Source: Streptomyces exfoliatus
GTDB taxonomy: Bacteria > Actinomycetota > Actinomycetes > Streptomycetales > Streptomycetaceae
Reading direction: 5' to 3'
DNA: 64,000 nt
Assembly: GCF_000725545.1 (NCBI RefSeq)
Contig: NZ_JNZP01000013.1
Location: 124,001 to 188,000 of the forward strand
Part shown: positions 51,789 to 61,416 of the stretch, in pieces
Layout of the letters: the number at the start of each line of letters is the position of its first letter
Position numbering within the stretch: position 1 is the stretch's first letter
Notes under the pieces: model-generated
The model's input: the letters and a program-made list of their open reading frames with translations, nothing else
Told to the model about the DNA's origin: nothing
The model's database searches: none
Position numbers and translations under genes: made by a program

Positions 51789-52820
51789 TCACCCGTCGGT
51801 ACGGGGCTGTGCCACCCCCGGGGTCGGGTTCACGCCCGGAGTCGGGTTCACGCCCGGGGTCGGGTCCAGGTAGACCCGGCGGATCGCCGGGAAGCGTTCG
51901 CGGAGCTGGGACTCCGCGTCCTCGCAGGCCCATTCCACCTGCGCCGCCGACGCCACGTCCCGGAAGTCGACCTTCGCCGCGATCAGGACCTCCCCCGGTC
52001 CCTGGATCAGGGTGGTCAGGTCGAGGACGTCCACGACGTGCGGGACGGAGAGCAGCTCCTCGCGGACCTCGTCCCGCATCTGCCGGGGCAGCGGGCGGCC
52101 GATGAGGAGTTCGGCGTTGGAACGGCCGAGCACCCAGGCCACGTACACGAGCAGGACGCCGATGAGGATCGAGGCGACGCCGTCCCAGACGCCGGAGCCG
52201 GTGATCTGGCCGCCGAGCAGGCCGCCCGTGGCGAGCATGAGGCCCGCGAGGGCGGCGGAGTCCTCCATGACGACCGCCTTGACGGTGGTGTCGGGGGTGA
52301 GCCGCAGGTACCTCGCGAAGGGCGCCTTCATCCGCTCCGCCTCGGCCTTGACCTGACGGATCCCGGTCCGCAGCGAGAAGCCCTCCAGGACGAAGGCGAC
52401 GCCGAGGACGATGTACGAGATCAGCGGGTCGCCGAGTTCCTCGCCGTGGGTGAGGGTGTGGATGCCGTCGTAGACGGAGAAGACCGCGCCGCCGACGAAG
52501 GTGGCGACGGCCGCGAGCATCGCCCACACGTACCGCTCGCCGGCGTGTCCGACCGGATGGTCCTCGTCGGCCGGCTTCTCGCTCCGCTTGAGCGCGGTGA
52601 GGAGCATGACCTCGGTGACGGTGTCGGCGAGCGAGTGGGCCGCCTCGGACAGCATCGCGCTCGATCCGCTGACGACCCCCGCGACGGCCTTGGCGGCGGC
52701 GATCCCGAGGTTCGCCACCGCCGCCACGATCACGGTGAAGGTGCTCTCCCCGTTCCCGGAATCCGTCCCCGAATCCGTCCCCGAATCCGTCCCCGAACCC
52801 GTCCCCGAATCGTTTGTCAT
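51789..52820 (-). CDS. Cation diffusion facilitator (CDF) metal transporter with tandem repeats at both ends
   Basis: This 343-residue exporter has about six transmembrane helices (VIVAAVANLGIAAAKAVAGV onward), the membrane metal sites AHSLADTVTE and the later MEDSAALAGLML/WDGVASILIG segment, and a C-terminal cytoplasmic domain (VRVYL-type). It moves divalent metal such as zinc out of the cytoplasm. The N-terminus is three to four copies of Thr-Asp-Ser-Gly encoded by a 12-bp repeat (about 52767-52810), and the C-terminus has three Thr-Pro-Gly-Val-Asn-Pro copies from an 18-bp repeat (51815-51868). Confidence 0.85.
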   Translation of the reverse strand: MTNDSGTGSGTDSGTDSGTDSGNGESTFTVIVAAVANLGIAAAKAVAGVVSGSSAMLSEAAHSLADTVTEVMLLTALKRSEKPADEDHPVGHAGERYVWAMLAAVATFVGGAVFSVYDGIHTLTHGEELGDPLISYIVLGVAFVLEGFSLRTGIRQVKAEAERMKAPFARYLRLTPDTTVKAVVMEDSAALAGLMLATGGLLGGQITGSGVWDGVASILIGVLLVYVAWVLGRSNAELLIGRPLPRQMRDEVREELLSVPHVVDVLDLTTLIQGPGEVLIAAKVDFRDVASAAQVEWACEDAESQLRERFPAIRRVYLDPTPGVNPTPGVNPTPGVAQPRTDG

Positions 52821-52844
52821 GACATCGGACGGTATGTCCGTACG

Positions 52845-53714
52845 TCAGCGCGGGACGCGAACGACACCCTCCTGGATGACGGAGATCGCGAGCTTCCCGT
52901 CCCGGGTGAAGATCCGGGCCTGACCGAGGCCGCGCCCGCCGGACGCGGTCGGCGACTCCTGGTCGTACAGGAGCCACTCGTCGGCCCGGAAGGGGCGGTG
53001 GAACCACATCGCGTGGTCCAGGGACGCCCCGACCACGTCGCCGAGGGCCCAGCCGCCGCGCCCGTGGGCGAGGAGGACGGAGTCGAGCAGGGTCATGTCG
53101 GAGACGTACGTGGCGAGGACGACGTGCAGCAGCGGGTCGTCGGTGAGCTTGCCGTTGGTGCGGAACCACACCTGCGAGCGCGGCTCGCGCGGCTCGCCGA
53201 CGGAACCCCAGGGCGGGGTCTCGGCGTACCGCAGGTCCACCGCCGCGCGCGCCTCGACGAGCCGGGTCGCGATCTCCTCCGGCAGGTGCCGGGGAAGCAT
53301 CTCGGCGGCCGTCGGCAGCGTCTCCGGGTCGGGCGCGGCCGGCATGTCCGTCTGGTGGTCGAGCCCCTCCTCGTACGCCTGGAAGGAGGCGGAGAGGTGG
53401 AAGATCGGCTGCCCGTGCTGGACGGCGACGACCCGGCGGGTGGTGAAGGACCGGCCGTCGCGGATGCGGTCGACCGTGTACACGATCGGCGCGCCCGGGT
53501 CTCCGGCGCGCAGGAAGTACGCGTGGAGCGAGTGCGCGAGGCGGTCGTCGGGCACGGTCCTGCCCGCCGCCACGAGCGCCTGGGCGGCCACCTGGCCGCC
53601 GAAGACGCGGGGGACGAGCGCGGAGCGGGACTCGCCCCGGAAGATGTCCCGCTCGATCTGCTCCAGGTCGAGCAGATCGAGCAGGTCATCCAGGGCGCTG
53701 TGCGCGTCGGGCAC
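52845..53714 (-). CDS. tesB: Acyl-CoA thioesterase II (TesB)
   Basis: This 289-residue double-hotdog thioesterase hydrolyses acyl-CoA. N-terminal part EQIERDIFRGESRS and VFGGQVAAQALVAAGRTV; C-terminal part SLDHAMWFHRPFRADEWLLYDQESPTASGGRGLG. It starts with GTG at 53714, six bases after the acyl-CoA dehydrogenase stop, and the two are probably one transcript in fatty-acid degradation. Confidence 0.92.
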   Translation of the reverse strand: MPDAHSALDDLLDLLDLEQIERDIFRGESRSALVPRVFGGQVAAQALVAAGRTVPDDRLAHSLHAYFLRAGDPGAPIVYTVDRIRDGRSFTTRRVVAVQHGQPIFHLSASFQAYEEGLDHQTDMPAAPDPETLPTAAEMLPRHLPEEIATRLVEARAAVDLRYAETPPWGSVGEPREPRSQVWFRTNGKLTDDPLLHVVLATYVSDMTLLDSVLLAHGRGGWALGDVVGASLDHAMWFHRPFRADEWLLYDQESPTASGGRGLGQARIFTRDGKLAISVIQEGVVRVPR

Positions 53715-53720
53715 CTGTAC

Positions 53721-54878
53721 CTACAGGCCCATCGACTTGGCGATGATCGACTTCATGATCTCGCTGGTGCCGCCGTAGATGCGGTTGACGCGGTTGTCGG
53801 CGTACAGGCGGGCGATCGGGTACTCGTTCATGTAGCCGTAGCCGCCGTGCAGCTGGAGGCAGCGGTCGATCACGCGGTGCGCGACCTCGGTGCAGAAGAG
53901 CTTGGCGCTGGCGGCCTCGGCCGGGGACAGCTCGCCCGCGTCGAGGGCCTCCAGGGCGCGGTCGGCGACGGCCTCGGCCGCGTCGACCTCGGCCTGGCAG
54001 GCGGCCAGCTCGAACTTGGTGTTCTGGAACGAGGCGACCGGCTTGCCGAAGACCGTGCGGTCCGTGACGTACTGCTGCGCGAACCGGACGGCGGCCTTGG
54101 CCTGCGCGTACGCGCCGAAGGCGATGCCCCAGCGCTCGGAGGCCAGGTTGTGGCCGAGGTAGTAGAAGCCCTTGCCCTCCTCGCCCAGCAGGTCCTCGAC
54201 GGGCACCTTGACGTCGACGAAGGCCAGCTCGGCCGTGTCGGAGGTGCGCAGGCCCAGCTTGTCCAGCTTGCGGCCGATCGAGTAGCCCTCGGACTTGGTG
54301 TCCACCGCGAAGAGGGAGATGCCGAAGCGGCGGTCGTCCTCGGACGGGGCGGAGGTGCGGGCGCAGACGATCACGCGGTCGGCGTGGACGCCACCGGTGA
54401 TGAAGGTCTTCGAGCCGTTGAGGACGTAGTGGGTGCCGTCCTCGGAGAGCTTGGCGGTGGTCTTCATGCCCGCGACGTCGGAGCCGGTGCCCGGCTCGGT
54501 CATCGCGAGGGCCCACATCTCCTCGCCGGTGACGAACTTCGGCAGGAAGCGCTTCTTCTGGTCGCCGGTGGCGAGCATCTTGATGTACGGCAGGGCGAGC
54601 AGCACGTGCACGCCGGAACCGCCGAACTGGACGCCCGCGCGCGAGGTCTCCTCGTAGAGGACGGCCTCGAACTTGTGGGTGTCCAGGCCCGCGCCGCCGA
54701 ACTCCTCGGGGACGTTGATGCCGAAGATGCCCAGCTCGCCGAGCTTGTCGTAGAACTCGCGCGGCGCCTGCCCCGCGGCGAACCACTCGTCGTAGACGGG
54801 AACGACCTCGGCCTCGATGAAGGCGCGGATGGTCTCCCGGAACGCCTCGTGGTCCTCGTTGAATACGGTACGGCGCAC
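53721..54878 (-). CDS. Acyl-CoA dehydrogenase
   Basis: This 385-residue flavoenzyme has ALAMTEPGTGSDVAGMKTT and the C-terminal LQLHGGYGYMNEYPIARLYADNRVNRIYGGTSEIM. The catalytic glutamate lies in the IYGGTSEIM segment (medium/short-chain type position). GTG 54878 is preceded by AGGAGG at seven bases. It is different from acdH; the N-terminal and active-site context point to a general fatty acyl-CoA enzyme. It is followed by tesB. Confidence 0.9.
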   Translation of the reverse strand: MRRTVFNEDHEAFRETIRAFIEAEVVPVYDEWFAAGQAPREFYDKLGELGIFGINVPEEFGGAGLDTHKFEAVLYEETSRAGVQFGGSGVHVLLALPYIKMLATGDQKKRFLPKFVTGEEMWALAMTEPGTGSDVAGMKTTAKLSEDGTHYVLNGSKTFITGGVHADRVIVCARTSAPSEDDRRFGISLFAVDTKSEGYSIGRKLDKLGLRTSDTAELAFVDVKVPVEDLLGEEGKGFYYLGHNLASERWGIAFGAYAQAKAAVRFAQQYVTDRTVFGKPVASFQNTKFELAACQAEVDAAEAVADRALEALDAGELSPAEAASAKLFCTEVAHRVIDRCLQLHGGYGYMNEYPIARLYADNRVNRIYGGTSEIMKSIIAKSMGL

Positions 54879-55002
54879 GAGCCGCCTCCTCGGAGTCCTG
54901 GGCGCCTGGCCCACTATGCCTAAGCGCTTGCTCAGTCAAGTTACCCGTCAGTTCGCGTCGCTGTCCAGATCTGCGCGCCCAAGGTTGCCCACGTCACGTC
55001 CT

Positions 55003-56190
55003 TCAGGACGCGGACGCCTCCTGGCGGCTCCAGCGGCGGTTCGCGGTGTCGTACTCGAACGAGGGTCTGCCCGTGACGGGAGCGGTGCGGAACGGGACAC
55101 CGCCGTCGGTGATCCGGACCGTGCCCCGGCGCCCCTCCGAGCTCCACTCCAGCTCCAGGTACCAGCGGCAGTCGCACCTCGCCGCCCCCGCCGAGACCAG
55201 CAGCTCCTCCGGCTCGGCGGCGCTGACCGTGTACGGGAAGGAGACCGCCGGGAGCGTCCGGCCCTCCTGCCCGGAGGCGTCGTACCCGTCCAGCGCCCGC
55301 GCCACCGGCCGCGGCCGGTCCAGGTCCACCTCGAAACGGCGCGGCGTCACCGCCCCGCCGCACCCGCCGCCCACCCGGTACGCCGCCCACGGCAGCGCCG
55401 CGCCCCGCTCCACCACCCGCACGTGCAGCGCCTGGAGCACCACCGCCGCCGCGCCCTTCCCCTGCACCGACACCCGCACCAGCGTCTCCCCGCCGTCCAC
55501 GGCCCCCTGCGCCGCCGCCCAGCTCAGCGCGTCGGCCGACTCCGGCGGGGGAGGGGGCGTCCGCTCCACGAGGTAGGTGTGCCCGCACCCGTTCTTCCAG
55601 AGGTGCGAGGCGACCGTCCACGTCAGCGGCGCCGGTGGTTCTGCGGCCCGCTCCCGGGTCTTCCCCGGCAGGAGTACGGCTCCGAGCGTCACCGTCGCCA
55701 CGGCCGCCAACGCCCCGCAGACCACGCCCACCCACGCCCACCGGCGCCTCCGCCGCCCGGACGGGAGACCCGGCACGCGCGCGTGCACGGGTTCCAGCTC
55801 GGGCTCGGACGGGGGCTCCGGGACCGGCTCGGGCTCGGGCTCAGGCGCCGGCGCCGGATCCTGTTCCCGGCCGCGCTCGGGCTCGGGCTCCGCGTCGGGC
55901 TCCGGCACCGGCACCGCGACGGGCTCCGGCGCCGGACGGCGACGGGTGCGGTCCGCGCGGCTCCAGGCCACCTCCAGGGCCCGCCGCTCCTCCTCGTCCG
56001 CCCCGCACAGCAGGGCGAGGCGGTCGACCACGGCGAACTCCTCCGGGACGGTCGCGCCCGAGCAGTAGCGGTGGAGGGTGGACGCGCTGACGCTCAGGCG
56101 CCGGCCCAGCGCCTCGTAACTGCGCCCGTCCCGCGCCTTCAGCGCGCGCACGAGCCGCGCGAACTCCTCGACGGCGGCGTCCTTCGGCAT
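55003..56190 (-). CDS. Membrane-anchored XRE regulator with Glu/Pro linker
   Basis: This 395-residue protein starts with ATG 56190. Residues about 8-75 are a Cro/C1 HTH (RSYEALGRRLSVSASTLHRYCSGATVP). Then follow a low-complexity Glu-Pro repeat tract (about 95-150, many PEPEPE), a basic cluster with one transmembrane helix (AWVGVVCGALAAVATVTLGAVLL), and a 190-residue extracellular domain with several cysteines (KNGCGHTY, GGGCGGAV, RCDCRWYLELEW). The layout, cytoplasmic DNA binding joined to an outside domain, resembles ToxR-like or RodZ-like proteins. It is divergent from a secreted protein gene. Confidence 0.75.
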   Translation of the reverse strand: MPKDAAVEEFARLVRALKARDGRSYEALGRRLSVSASTLHRYCSGATVPEEFAVVDRLALLCGADEEERRALEVAWSRADRTRRRPAPEPVAVPVPEPDAEPEPERGREQDPAPAPEPEPEPVPEPPSEPELEPVHARVPGLPSGRRRRRWAWVGVVCGALAAVATVTLGAVLLPGKTRERAAEPPAPLTWTVASHLWKNGCGHTYLVERTPPPPPESADALSWAAAQGAVDGGETLVRVSVQGKGAAAVVLQALHVRVVERGAALPWAAYRVGGGCGGAVTPRRFEVDLDRPRPVARALDGYDASGQEGRTLPAVSFPYTVSAAEPEELLVSAGAARCDCRWYLELEWSSEGRRGTVRITDGGVPFRTAPVTGRPSFEYDTANRRWSRQEASAS

Positions 56191-56354
56191 TCCATCCCCC
56201 TCGACCCTGCGTCCCACCCTTCACGTCCTTGCACGTCAGCGGGGGTGGAATGGTTCCGGGACGGACGGTGGGCGCGTCACCGTTGCCCGGGGCGGGCGGG
56301 GGCCCGACGCTGGTGGAAGCACTGACCGAACGACCCGACGGGGGATCCACCACC

Positions 56355-56960
56355 ATGAACAAGCTCCGTACCGCACTCGCCACCGCCGCCGCTGCCGCCC
56401 TGGGCCTCGCGGCCCTCGCCACGGCCCCGGCGCAGGCCGCCGCCCAGCCCGCCTTCCTCGCCGCCTCCCAGATGCCGCCGTCGTCGACGCCGTGGACCGC
56501 CACCCAGGTCTTCACCGGCGTCCCGGAGAACGGCGGCGCCCTCTGCGCCCCGTACAAGATCCCGGCGCAGAACACCCGCTACCGCGAGTTCACCACCGAG
56601 CTCGACACCAACGGCGTCCAGATCACCACCGTCGCCCGCACCGAGGCCGACGCCGTGAAGCTGGTCGACACCCTCCGCAAGTCCCTCGCCGGCTGCGGGC
56701 CCCTCCTTGAGCGGCAGAACCCGGGCCTGCACGCCGTCAGCGCCTCCCACGGCAAGCTCGCCGTCGAGGAGGGGGCCTGGGTCTACAGCCTGGACACCGC
56801 CGACCCGCAGATCGGCAGCACCGACATCCACCTCTTCTCCGTGGGCCGCGACGGCCGCACCGTCACCCTCGTCCGCTGGGGCCAGATGGGCGACTTCGAG
56901 GACGCCCCGCTGACCGCCTTCCGCACGACGACGAAGACCGCCGTCAACAAGCTCTACTGA
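56355..56960 (+). CDS. Secreted protein of unknown function
   Basis: This 201-residue protein has a clear signal peptide (MNKLRTALATAAAAALGLAAL...AQA, about 1-29). The mature 170 residues contain two cysteines (ALCAPYKI, AGCGPLL) and a VAL-like alpha/beta pattern (VTLVRWGQMGDFEDAPLTAF at the end). It resembles streptomycete proteins with a sensor-like PknH extracellular fold, but this is a weak impression. It is divergent from the membrane-anchored XRE gene. Confidence 0.7.
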   Translation: MNKLRTALATAAAAALGLAALATAPAQAAAQPAFLAASQMPPSSTPWTATQVFTGVPENGGALCAPYKIPAQNTRYREFTTELDTNGVQITTVARTEADAVKLVDTLRKSLAGCGPLLERQNPGLHAVSASHGKLAVEEGAWVYSLDTADPQIGSTDIHLFSVGRDGRTVTLVRWGQMGDFEDAPLTAFRTTTKTAVNKLY

Positions 56961-57005
56961 CCCGGGGCGACCTCGCGCAGCCGAGAGCCGTGGAACCGGA
57001 TCGGG

Positions 57006-58439
57006 TCACGAAGCGCGGAGGGCGAACCACAGCTCCATCCGTACGTCGGGATCGTCCAGGTCCCGGTCCAGGAGCGCCGCGCAGCGGGCGATCCGCTGGC
57101 GGACGGTGTTGCGGTGCAGGCCCGTCGCCACCGCCGTCCGGTCCCAGCCGCCGTGCAGGGAGAGCCAGACGCGGAGGGTCTCGGCGAGGGGTTCGGTGAG
57201 CGGTGCGAGCAGCGTCCGGGCGTACGCGGCGGCTTCGCCGGGGTCCACGAGACCGGCGAAGCCGCCCGCCCGGTGCCGGACCAGGGACGTGCGGGAGGCC
57301 TCCGCCCGGCGCAGCGCCCGCGCCGCCTGCGCGTCGGCGGCCGTCAGCTCCGCCGCCGCCACGGGGGCGCTCGCGCCGAGCGTCCAGCCCTCCTGCGCGG
57401 TGACGCCGGTGGAGGCGGGCAGCAGGAGCCGTACGGTTCCCCCGGCCTGGTCCATCAGCGGTGTGCCGAGCGCCGCCGCGAGCGAGGCCGTCGCGAACGG
57501 CGTGCCGTCGCCGCCCGAGGCGTGGACCACCGTCCACGGGCCGGGACCGAGCGCGCCCGCCACCTCCGCGGGGGGCGCGCCGAGGAGCAGGCGGACCAGG
57601 GCCCCGTCCCGTACGGTCACGTCCGCGCCCCGGTGCGGGGCCGTCAGCAGGGACAGCAGGACGACCGCGACGCCCGCGATGGTGTGGTCGCCGGGGTCCC
57701 GCCGCTCCGTCGCGACCCCGAGCGTCAGGCTGTCCCCGCCGCCCAGCGCGTAGGCGGCGAGCCGCAGCCCGCCCTCCTCCCCGCTCGCCGAGGCCGGTCC
57801 GCCCGGCCCGCCGGAGACCAGCGCCGCCAGCTCGGCGAGCGTCCCCGCCGCCTCGGCCGGGATCTCCGGGCCGGCCACCGCCGACTCCGTGCCGTCCGGG
57901 CCGAAGAGCACCGCCCGTCCCGCCAGGCGCGAGGCCAGCGCGCCGAGGACCGCCGGGACCGGCGCCGGCCGGGCCGCGGCCGTCGCCAGGGACTGCTGCG
58001 CCTCCGTCACCCGGCGCAGCTCGCGCAGCCGGGCCTCCGCCATCAGCTGCCACAGCGCCCGCGCGACCGCGGTGAACGGTGTCCGCGGCGGCACCTCGAC
58101 CAGCGGCAGGCCCTGACCGGCGCAGGCCTCGACGAGCTCGGCCGGGACCGTGTCGTACACCGGTGTCACCCCGAAGGCCAGCGCCGCCGCCCCCGCCTCC
58201 ACCACCCGCTCGACGTAGCGCGCCGGATCGGTGAGCTGCACGCCCGCCGTCATGAGCAGCTCGCCGCCGAGGAGATACGGGTAGGGATCGGCCATCTCCG
58301 AGGTGTGCACCCAGTGCAGCGGGACGTCCTCGGGCCCCGCGAGCAGCCGGAGGCCCAGATCCCGGCGCGCGAGCAGCGCGGTCAGCGGGACGGGTGGCGC
58401 CGGGGGAGTGGAGGCGGGGTGCGCCGAACGCGTCGTCAT
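57006..58439 (-). CDS. PucR/CdaR-family transcriptional regulator
   Basis: This 477-residue regulator has an N-terminal PucR sensory domain (about residues 10-145, LTALLARRDLGLRLLAGPED, VHTSEMADPYPYL), a central region, and a C-terminal HTH_30 domain (DRTAVATGLHRNTVRQRIARCAALLDRDLDDP). It starts with ATG 58439 and is divergent from the agmatinase gene 134 bp away. It is the probable regulator of that operon. Confidence 0.85.
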   Translation of the reverse strand: MTTRSAHPASTPPAPPVPLTALLARRDLGLRLLAGPEDVPLHWVHTSEMADPYPYLLGGELLMTAGVQLTDPARYVERVVEAGAAALAFGVTPVYDTVPAELVEACAGQGLPLVEVPPRTPFTAVARALWQLMAEARLRELRRVTEAQQSLATAAARPAPVPAVLGALASRLAGRAVLFGPDGTESAVAGPEIPAEAAGTLAELAALVSGGPGGPASASGEEGGLRLAAYALGGGDSLTLGVATERRDPGDHTIAGVAVVLLSLLTAPHRGADVTVRDGALVRLLLGAPPAEVAGALGPGPWTVVHASGGDGTPFATASLAAALGTPLMDQAGGTVRLLLPASTGVTAQEGWTLGASAPVAAAELTAADAQAARALRRAEASRTSLVRHRAGGFAGLVDPGEAAAYARTLLAPLTEPLAETLRVWLSLHGGWDRTAVATGLHRNTVRQRIARCAALLDRDLDDPDVRMELWFALRAS

Positions 58440-58573
58440 GGACTCTTCGTACACCACGCGCTCGTACAGTGGAGAGAACGCACACTTCTGCACCGCTTTC
58501 CCGCCGCCTACCGTCGTGATGTCCGGCGTGCCGGAGAACCCAGCCGGAGACACCCCCCCAGGAGGACCCGACC

Positions 58574-59554
58574 ATGAGCAGCAGCGACCAGAACACCCCG
58601 CGCGGCCCGATCGACTCGTCCCGCATCCCGCGGTACGCCGGTCCCGCGACGTTCGCCCGGCTGCCGCGGCTCGACGAGGTCGGCACCGCGGACATCGCCG
58701 TGGTCGGCGTCCCCTTCGACAGCGGCGTCTCCTACCGCCCCGGCGCCCGCTTCGGCGGCAACGCCATCCGCGAGGCCTCCCGCCTGCTCCGCCCCTACAA
58801 CCCGGCGCAGGACGCCTCCCCGTTCGCCCTCGCGCAGGTCGCGGACGCCGGCGACATCGCCGCCAACCCGTTCAACATCAACGAGGCCGTCGAGACCGTC
58901 GAGGCAGCCGCCGACGAGCTGCTCGGCACCGGCGCCCGCATGATGACCCTCGGCGGCGACCACACCATCGCGCTGCCGCTGCTGCGCTCCGTCGCCAAGA
59001 AGCACGGCCCCGTCGCCCTGCTCCACTTCGACGCGCACCTCGACACCTGGGACACCTACTTCGGCGCCGAGTACACCCACGGCACCCCGTTCCGCCGGGC
59101 CGTCGAGGAAGGCATCCTCGACACCGAGGCGCTCTCCCACGTCGGCACCCGCGGCCCGCTCTACGGCAAGCAGGACCTCACCGACGACGAGAAGATGGGC
59201 TTCGGCATCGTCACCTCGGCGGACATCTACCGCCGCGGCGCCGACGAGGTCGCCGACCAGCTGCGCCAGCGCATCGGCAACCGCCCGCTGTACATCTCCA
59301 TCGACATCGACTGCCTCGACCCGGCCCACGCCCCCGGCACCGGCACCCCCGAGGCGGGCGGCATGACCTCCCGCGAGCTCCTGGAGATCCTCCGCGGCCT
59401 CTCCTCCTGCAACCTGGTCTCCGCCGACGTCGTCGAGGTCGCCCCGGCGTACGACCACGCCGAGATCACGGCGGTCGCCGCCTCGCACACGGCGTACGAG
59501 CTGACGACGATCATGTCGCGTCAGATCGCGGAGAGCCGCGCGGCCGCGCAGTAG
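58574..59554 (+). CDS. Agmatinase / guanidinobutyrase (ureohydrolase)
   Basis: This 326-residue binuclear-manganese enzyme of the arginase family has all metal motifs: [27 protein letters not shown] and [22 protein letters not shown]. Agmatinase and guanidinobutyrase cannot be separated by eye. The following gene resembles 2-ketoarginine decarboxylase, whose product leads to 4-guanidinobutyrate, so guanidinobutyrase is the more coherent assignment. Confidence 0.88.
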   Translation: MSSSDQNTPRGPIDSSRIPRYAGPATFARLPRLDEVGTADIAVVGVPFDSGVSYRPGARFGGNAIREASRLLRPYNPAQDASPFALAQVADAGDIAANPFNINEAVETVEAAADELLGTGARMMTLGGDHTIALPLLRSVAKKHGPVALLHFDAHLDTWDTYFGAEYTHGTPFRRAVEEGILDTEALSHVGTRGPLYGKQDLTDDEKMGFGIVTSADIYRRGADEVADQLRQRIGNRPLYISIDIDCLDPAHAPGTGTPEAGGMTSRELLEILRGLSSCNLVSADVVEVAPAYDHAEITAVAASHTAYELTTIMSRQIAESRAAAQ

Positions 59555-59673
59555 TACCGCCGGGTGGCCCGGGGGCGGGCTGCGCGACACTCGTCGCGCG
59601 GCCCCGGCCCGGGTGGGCACGACCCGGCCACCGGGCCGCACCGTACCGACCACGCCACGCCAGAGGGACGTCC

Positions 59674-61356
59674 ATGACCCACGACCACGACCTGGTCCTG
59701 CGCCCGACCGCCGCACAGACCGAGGCCGCGCTCAACCCGCCCCCCGGGCGCAACGGCGGCGACCTCGTCATCGAGACCCTCACCGGGCTCGGCGCCACCA
59801 CGGTCTTCGGACTCCCCGGCCAGCACGCGCTCGGCATGTTCGACGCGCTGCGCCGCTCCTCCCTCCGGTACGTCGGCCTCCGCGTCGAGAACAACGCCGG
59901 CTTCGCCGCCGACGCGTACGGCAGGATCACCGGCGAGGCCGCCCCGCTGCTGCTCTCCACCGGACCCGGCGCGCTCATGTCGCTCGCCGCGCTCCAGGAG
60001 GCCGCCGCCGCCTCCGCGCCCGTCCTCGCGATCGGCAGCCAGATCCCGGCGGCCGGCCTCGGCGGCGGTCGCCACGGCTACCTCCACGAGCTGCGCGACC
60101 AGCAGGCCTCGTTCAGGGACGTGGTCAAGTCCGTCCACACGGTCCGTACGCAGTCCCAGATCCCGTCCGCCATCGCGGCGGCCTGGGAGTCGGCGCTCAC
60201 CGCCCCGCACGGGCCGGTCTGGGTCGAGATCCCGCAGGACGTGCTCGTCGCGGAGACGGCGCTGCCCGTGGTCACGGCGATGGACGCGACGCCCGAGGAC
60301 ATCGCCCCGCGCCCCGAGCTGACGGCGCTCGCGGCCCACCTCCTGGCGAACGCCGAGCGGCCCGCGATCATCGCGGGCGGCGGCGTCGTACGCTCCGACG
60401 CCTCCGGCAAGCTCCGCGCGCTCGCGGAGCGCCTGGACATCCCCGTCGTCACCACCTTCGGCGGCAAGGGCGCCTTCCCCTGGGAGCACCCGCTGTCGCT
60501 CCAGTCCTGGCTGGAGGACCGGCACACCACCGACTTCCTGGAGGACGCCGACGTCCTCCTCGTCGTCGGTTCGGGCCTCGGCGAACTGTCCTCGAACTAC
60601 CACACGTTCGCCCCGCGCGGCCGGGTGATCCAGATCGAGGCCGACGCCGGGAAGCTGGAGTCCAACCACCCGGCGCTCGGCATCCACGCGGACGCCCGCC
60701 TCGCCCTCCAGGCGCTCCTGGAGACGGCCCCCGAGCGGCGGGACCCGACGGCCCCCGAGCGGGTGCGTACGGTCCTCGCCAAGGTCAGGGAACGGATCGC
60801 CGCGCAGGACCTGGACCTGGAACAGCAGGTCGTCGCGGCCGTACGGGCGGCGCTGCCGGCCCGCTCGCCGAGCTTCTGGGACATGACGATCCTGGCGTAC
60901 TGGGCGTGGTCGGCCTTCGACGCCCGGCACCCCAACACCATGCACTCGGCGCAGGGCGCGGGCGGCCTGGGCTACGCCTTCCCCGCCGCCCTCGGCGCGG
61001 CCGTCGCGGACCCGTCCCAGCCGGTCCTCGCGGTCTCCGGCGACGGCGGCGCGATGTACTCGATCGCGGAGCTGGCGACGGCGAGGCAGTACGGGCTCGA
61101 CGTGACCTGGCTTATCGTCGACGACGGCGGCTACGGCATCCTGCGCGAGTACATGACGGACGCCTTCGGCGAGACCACGGGCACCGAACTGACCCGCCCC
61201 GACTTCGTCGCCCTGGCGGAGTCCTTCGGTGTCCCCGGGACCCTGGCGAGCCCGGAATCCCTGACGGCGGACCTCACGAAGGCCCTCGCGACCCCCGGCC
61301 CGTCGGTGGTGGTCCTCCCGGCCCTGCTGCGGATGTTCGAGCCGACGCACCTCTGA
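59674..61356 (+). CDS. Thiamine-diphosphate enzyme, probably 2-ketoarginine decarboxylase-like
   Basis: This 560-residue protein has the three ThDP domains: the N-terminal Pyr domain with catalytic Glu (GLRVENNAGFAADAYGR), the middle domain (ERPAIIAGGGVVRSDASGK), and the PP domain with the GDG-x25-N motif beginning VSGDGGAMYSIAELA. It resembles acetolactate synthase-like decarboxylases such as AruI. It is in the same direction as the guanidinobutyrase gene 119 bp upstream. A transaminase to make ketoarginine is not encoded here. Confidence 0.82.
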   Translation: MTHDHDLVLRPTAAQTEAALNPPPGRNGGDLVIETLTGLGATTVFGLPGQHALGMFDALRRSSLRYVGLRVENNAGFAADAYGRITGEAAPLLLSTGPGALMSLAALQEAAAASAPVLAIGSQIPAAGLGGGRHGYLHELRDQQASFRDVVKSVHTVRTQSQIPSAIAAAWESALTAPHGPVWVEIPQDVLVAETALPVVTAMDATPEDIAPRPELTALAAHLLANAERPAIIAGGGVVRSDASGKLRALAERLDIPVVTTFGGKGAFPWEHPLSLQSWLEDRHTTDFLEDADVLLVVGSGLGELSSNYHTFAPRGRVIQIEADAGKLESNHPALGIHADARLALQALLETAPERRDPTAPERVRTVLAKVRERIAAQDLDLEQQVVAAVRAALPARSPSFWDMTILAYWAWSAFDARHPNTMHSAQGAGGLGYAFPAALGAAVADPSQPVLAVSGDGGAMYSIAELATARQYGLDVTWLIVDDGGYGILREYMTDAFGETTGTELTRPDFVALAESFGVPGTLASPESLTADLTKALATPGPSVVVLPALLRMFEPTHL

Positions 61357-61365
61357 CCCGGAAGA

Positions 61366-61406
61366 CCGTCCGGCCCACCCTCGCGAGGGCGGCGGGGGCC
61401 GGACGG
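61366..61406. terminator. Hairpin between convergent genes
   Basis: CCGTCCGGCCC (61366-61376) and GGGCCGGACGG (61396-61406) form a perfect 11-bp stem, with a further CCCTCGCGAGGG palindrome in the loop. It lies between the ThDP-enzyme stop and the oppositely directed gene at 61417. Confidence 0.7.
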
Positions 61407-61416
61407 CCGCGGTGCC

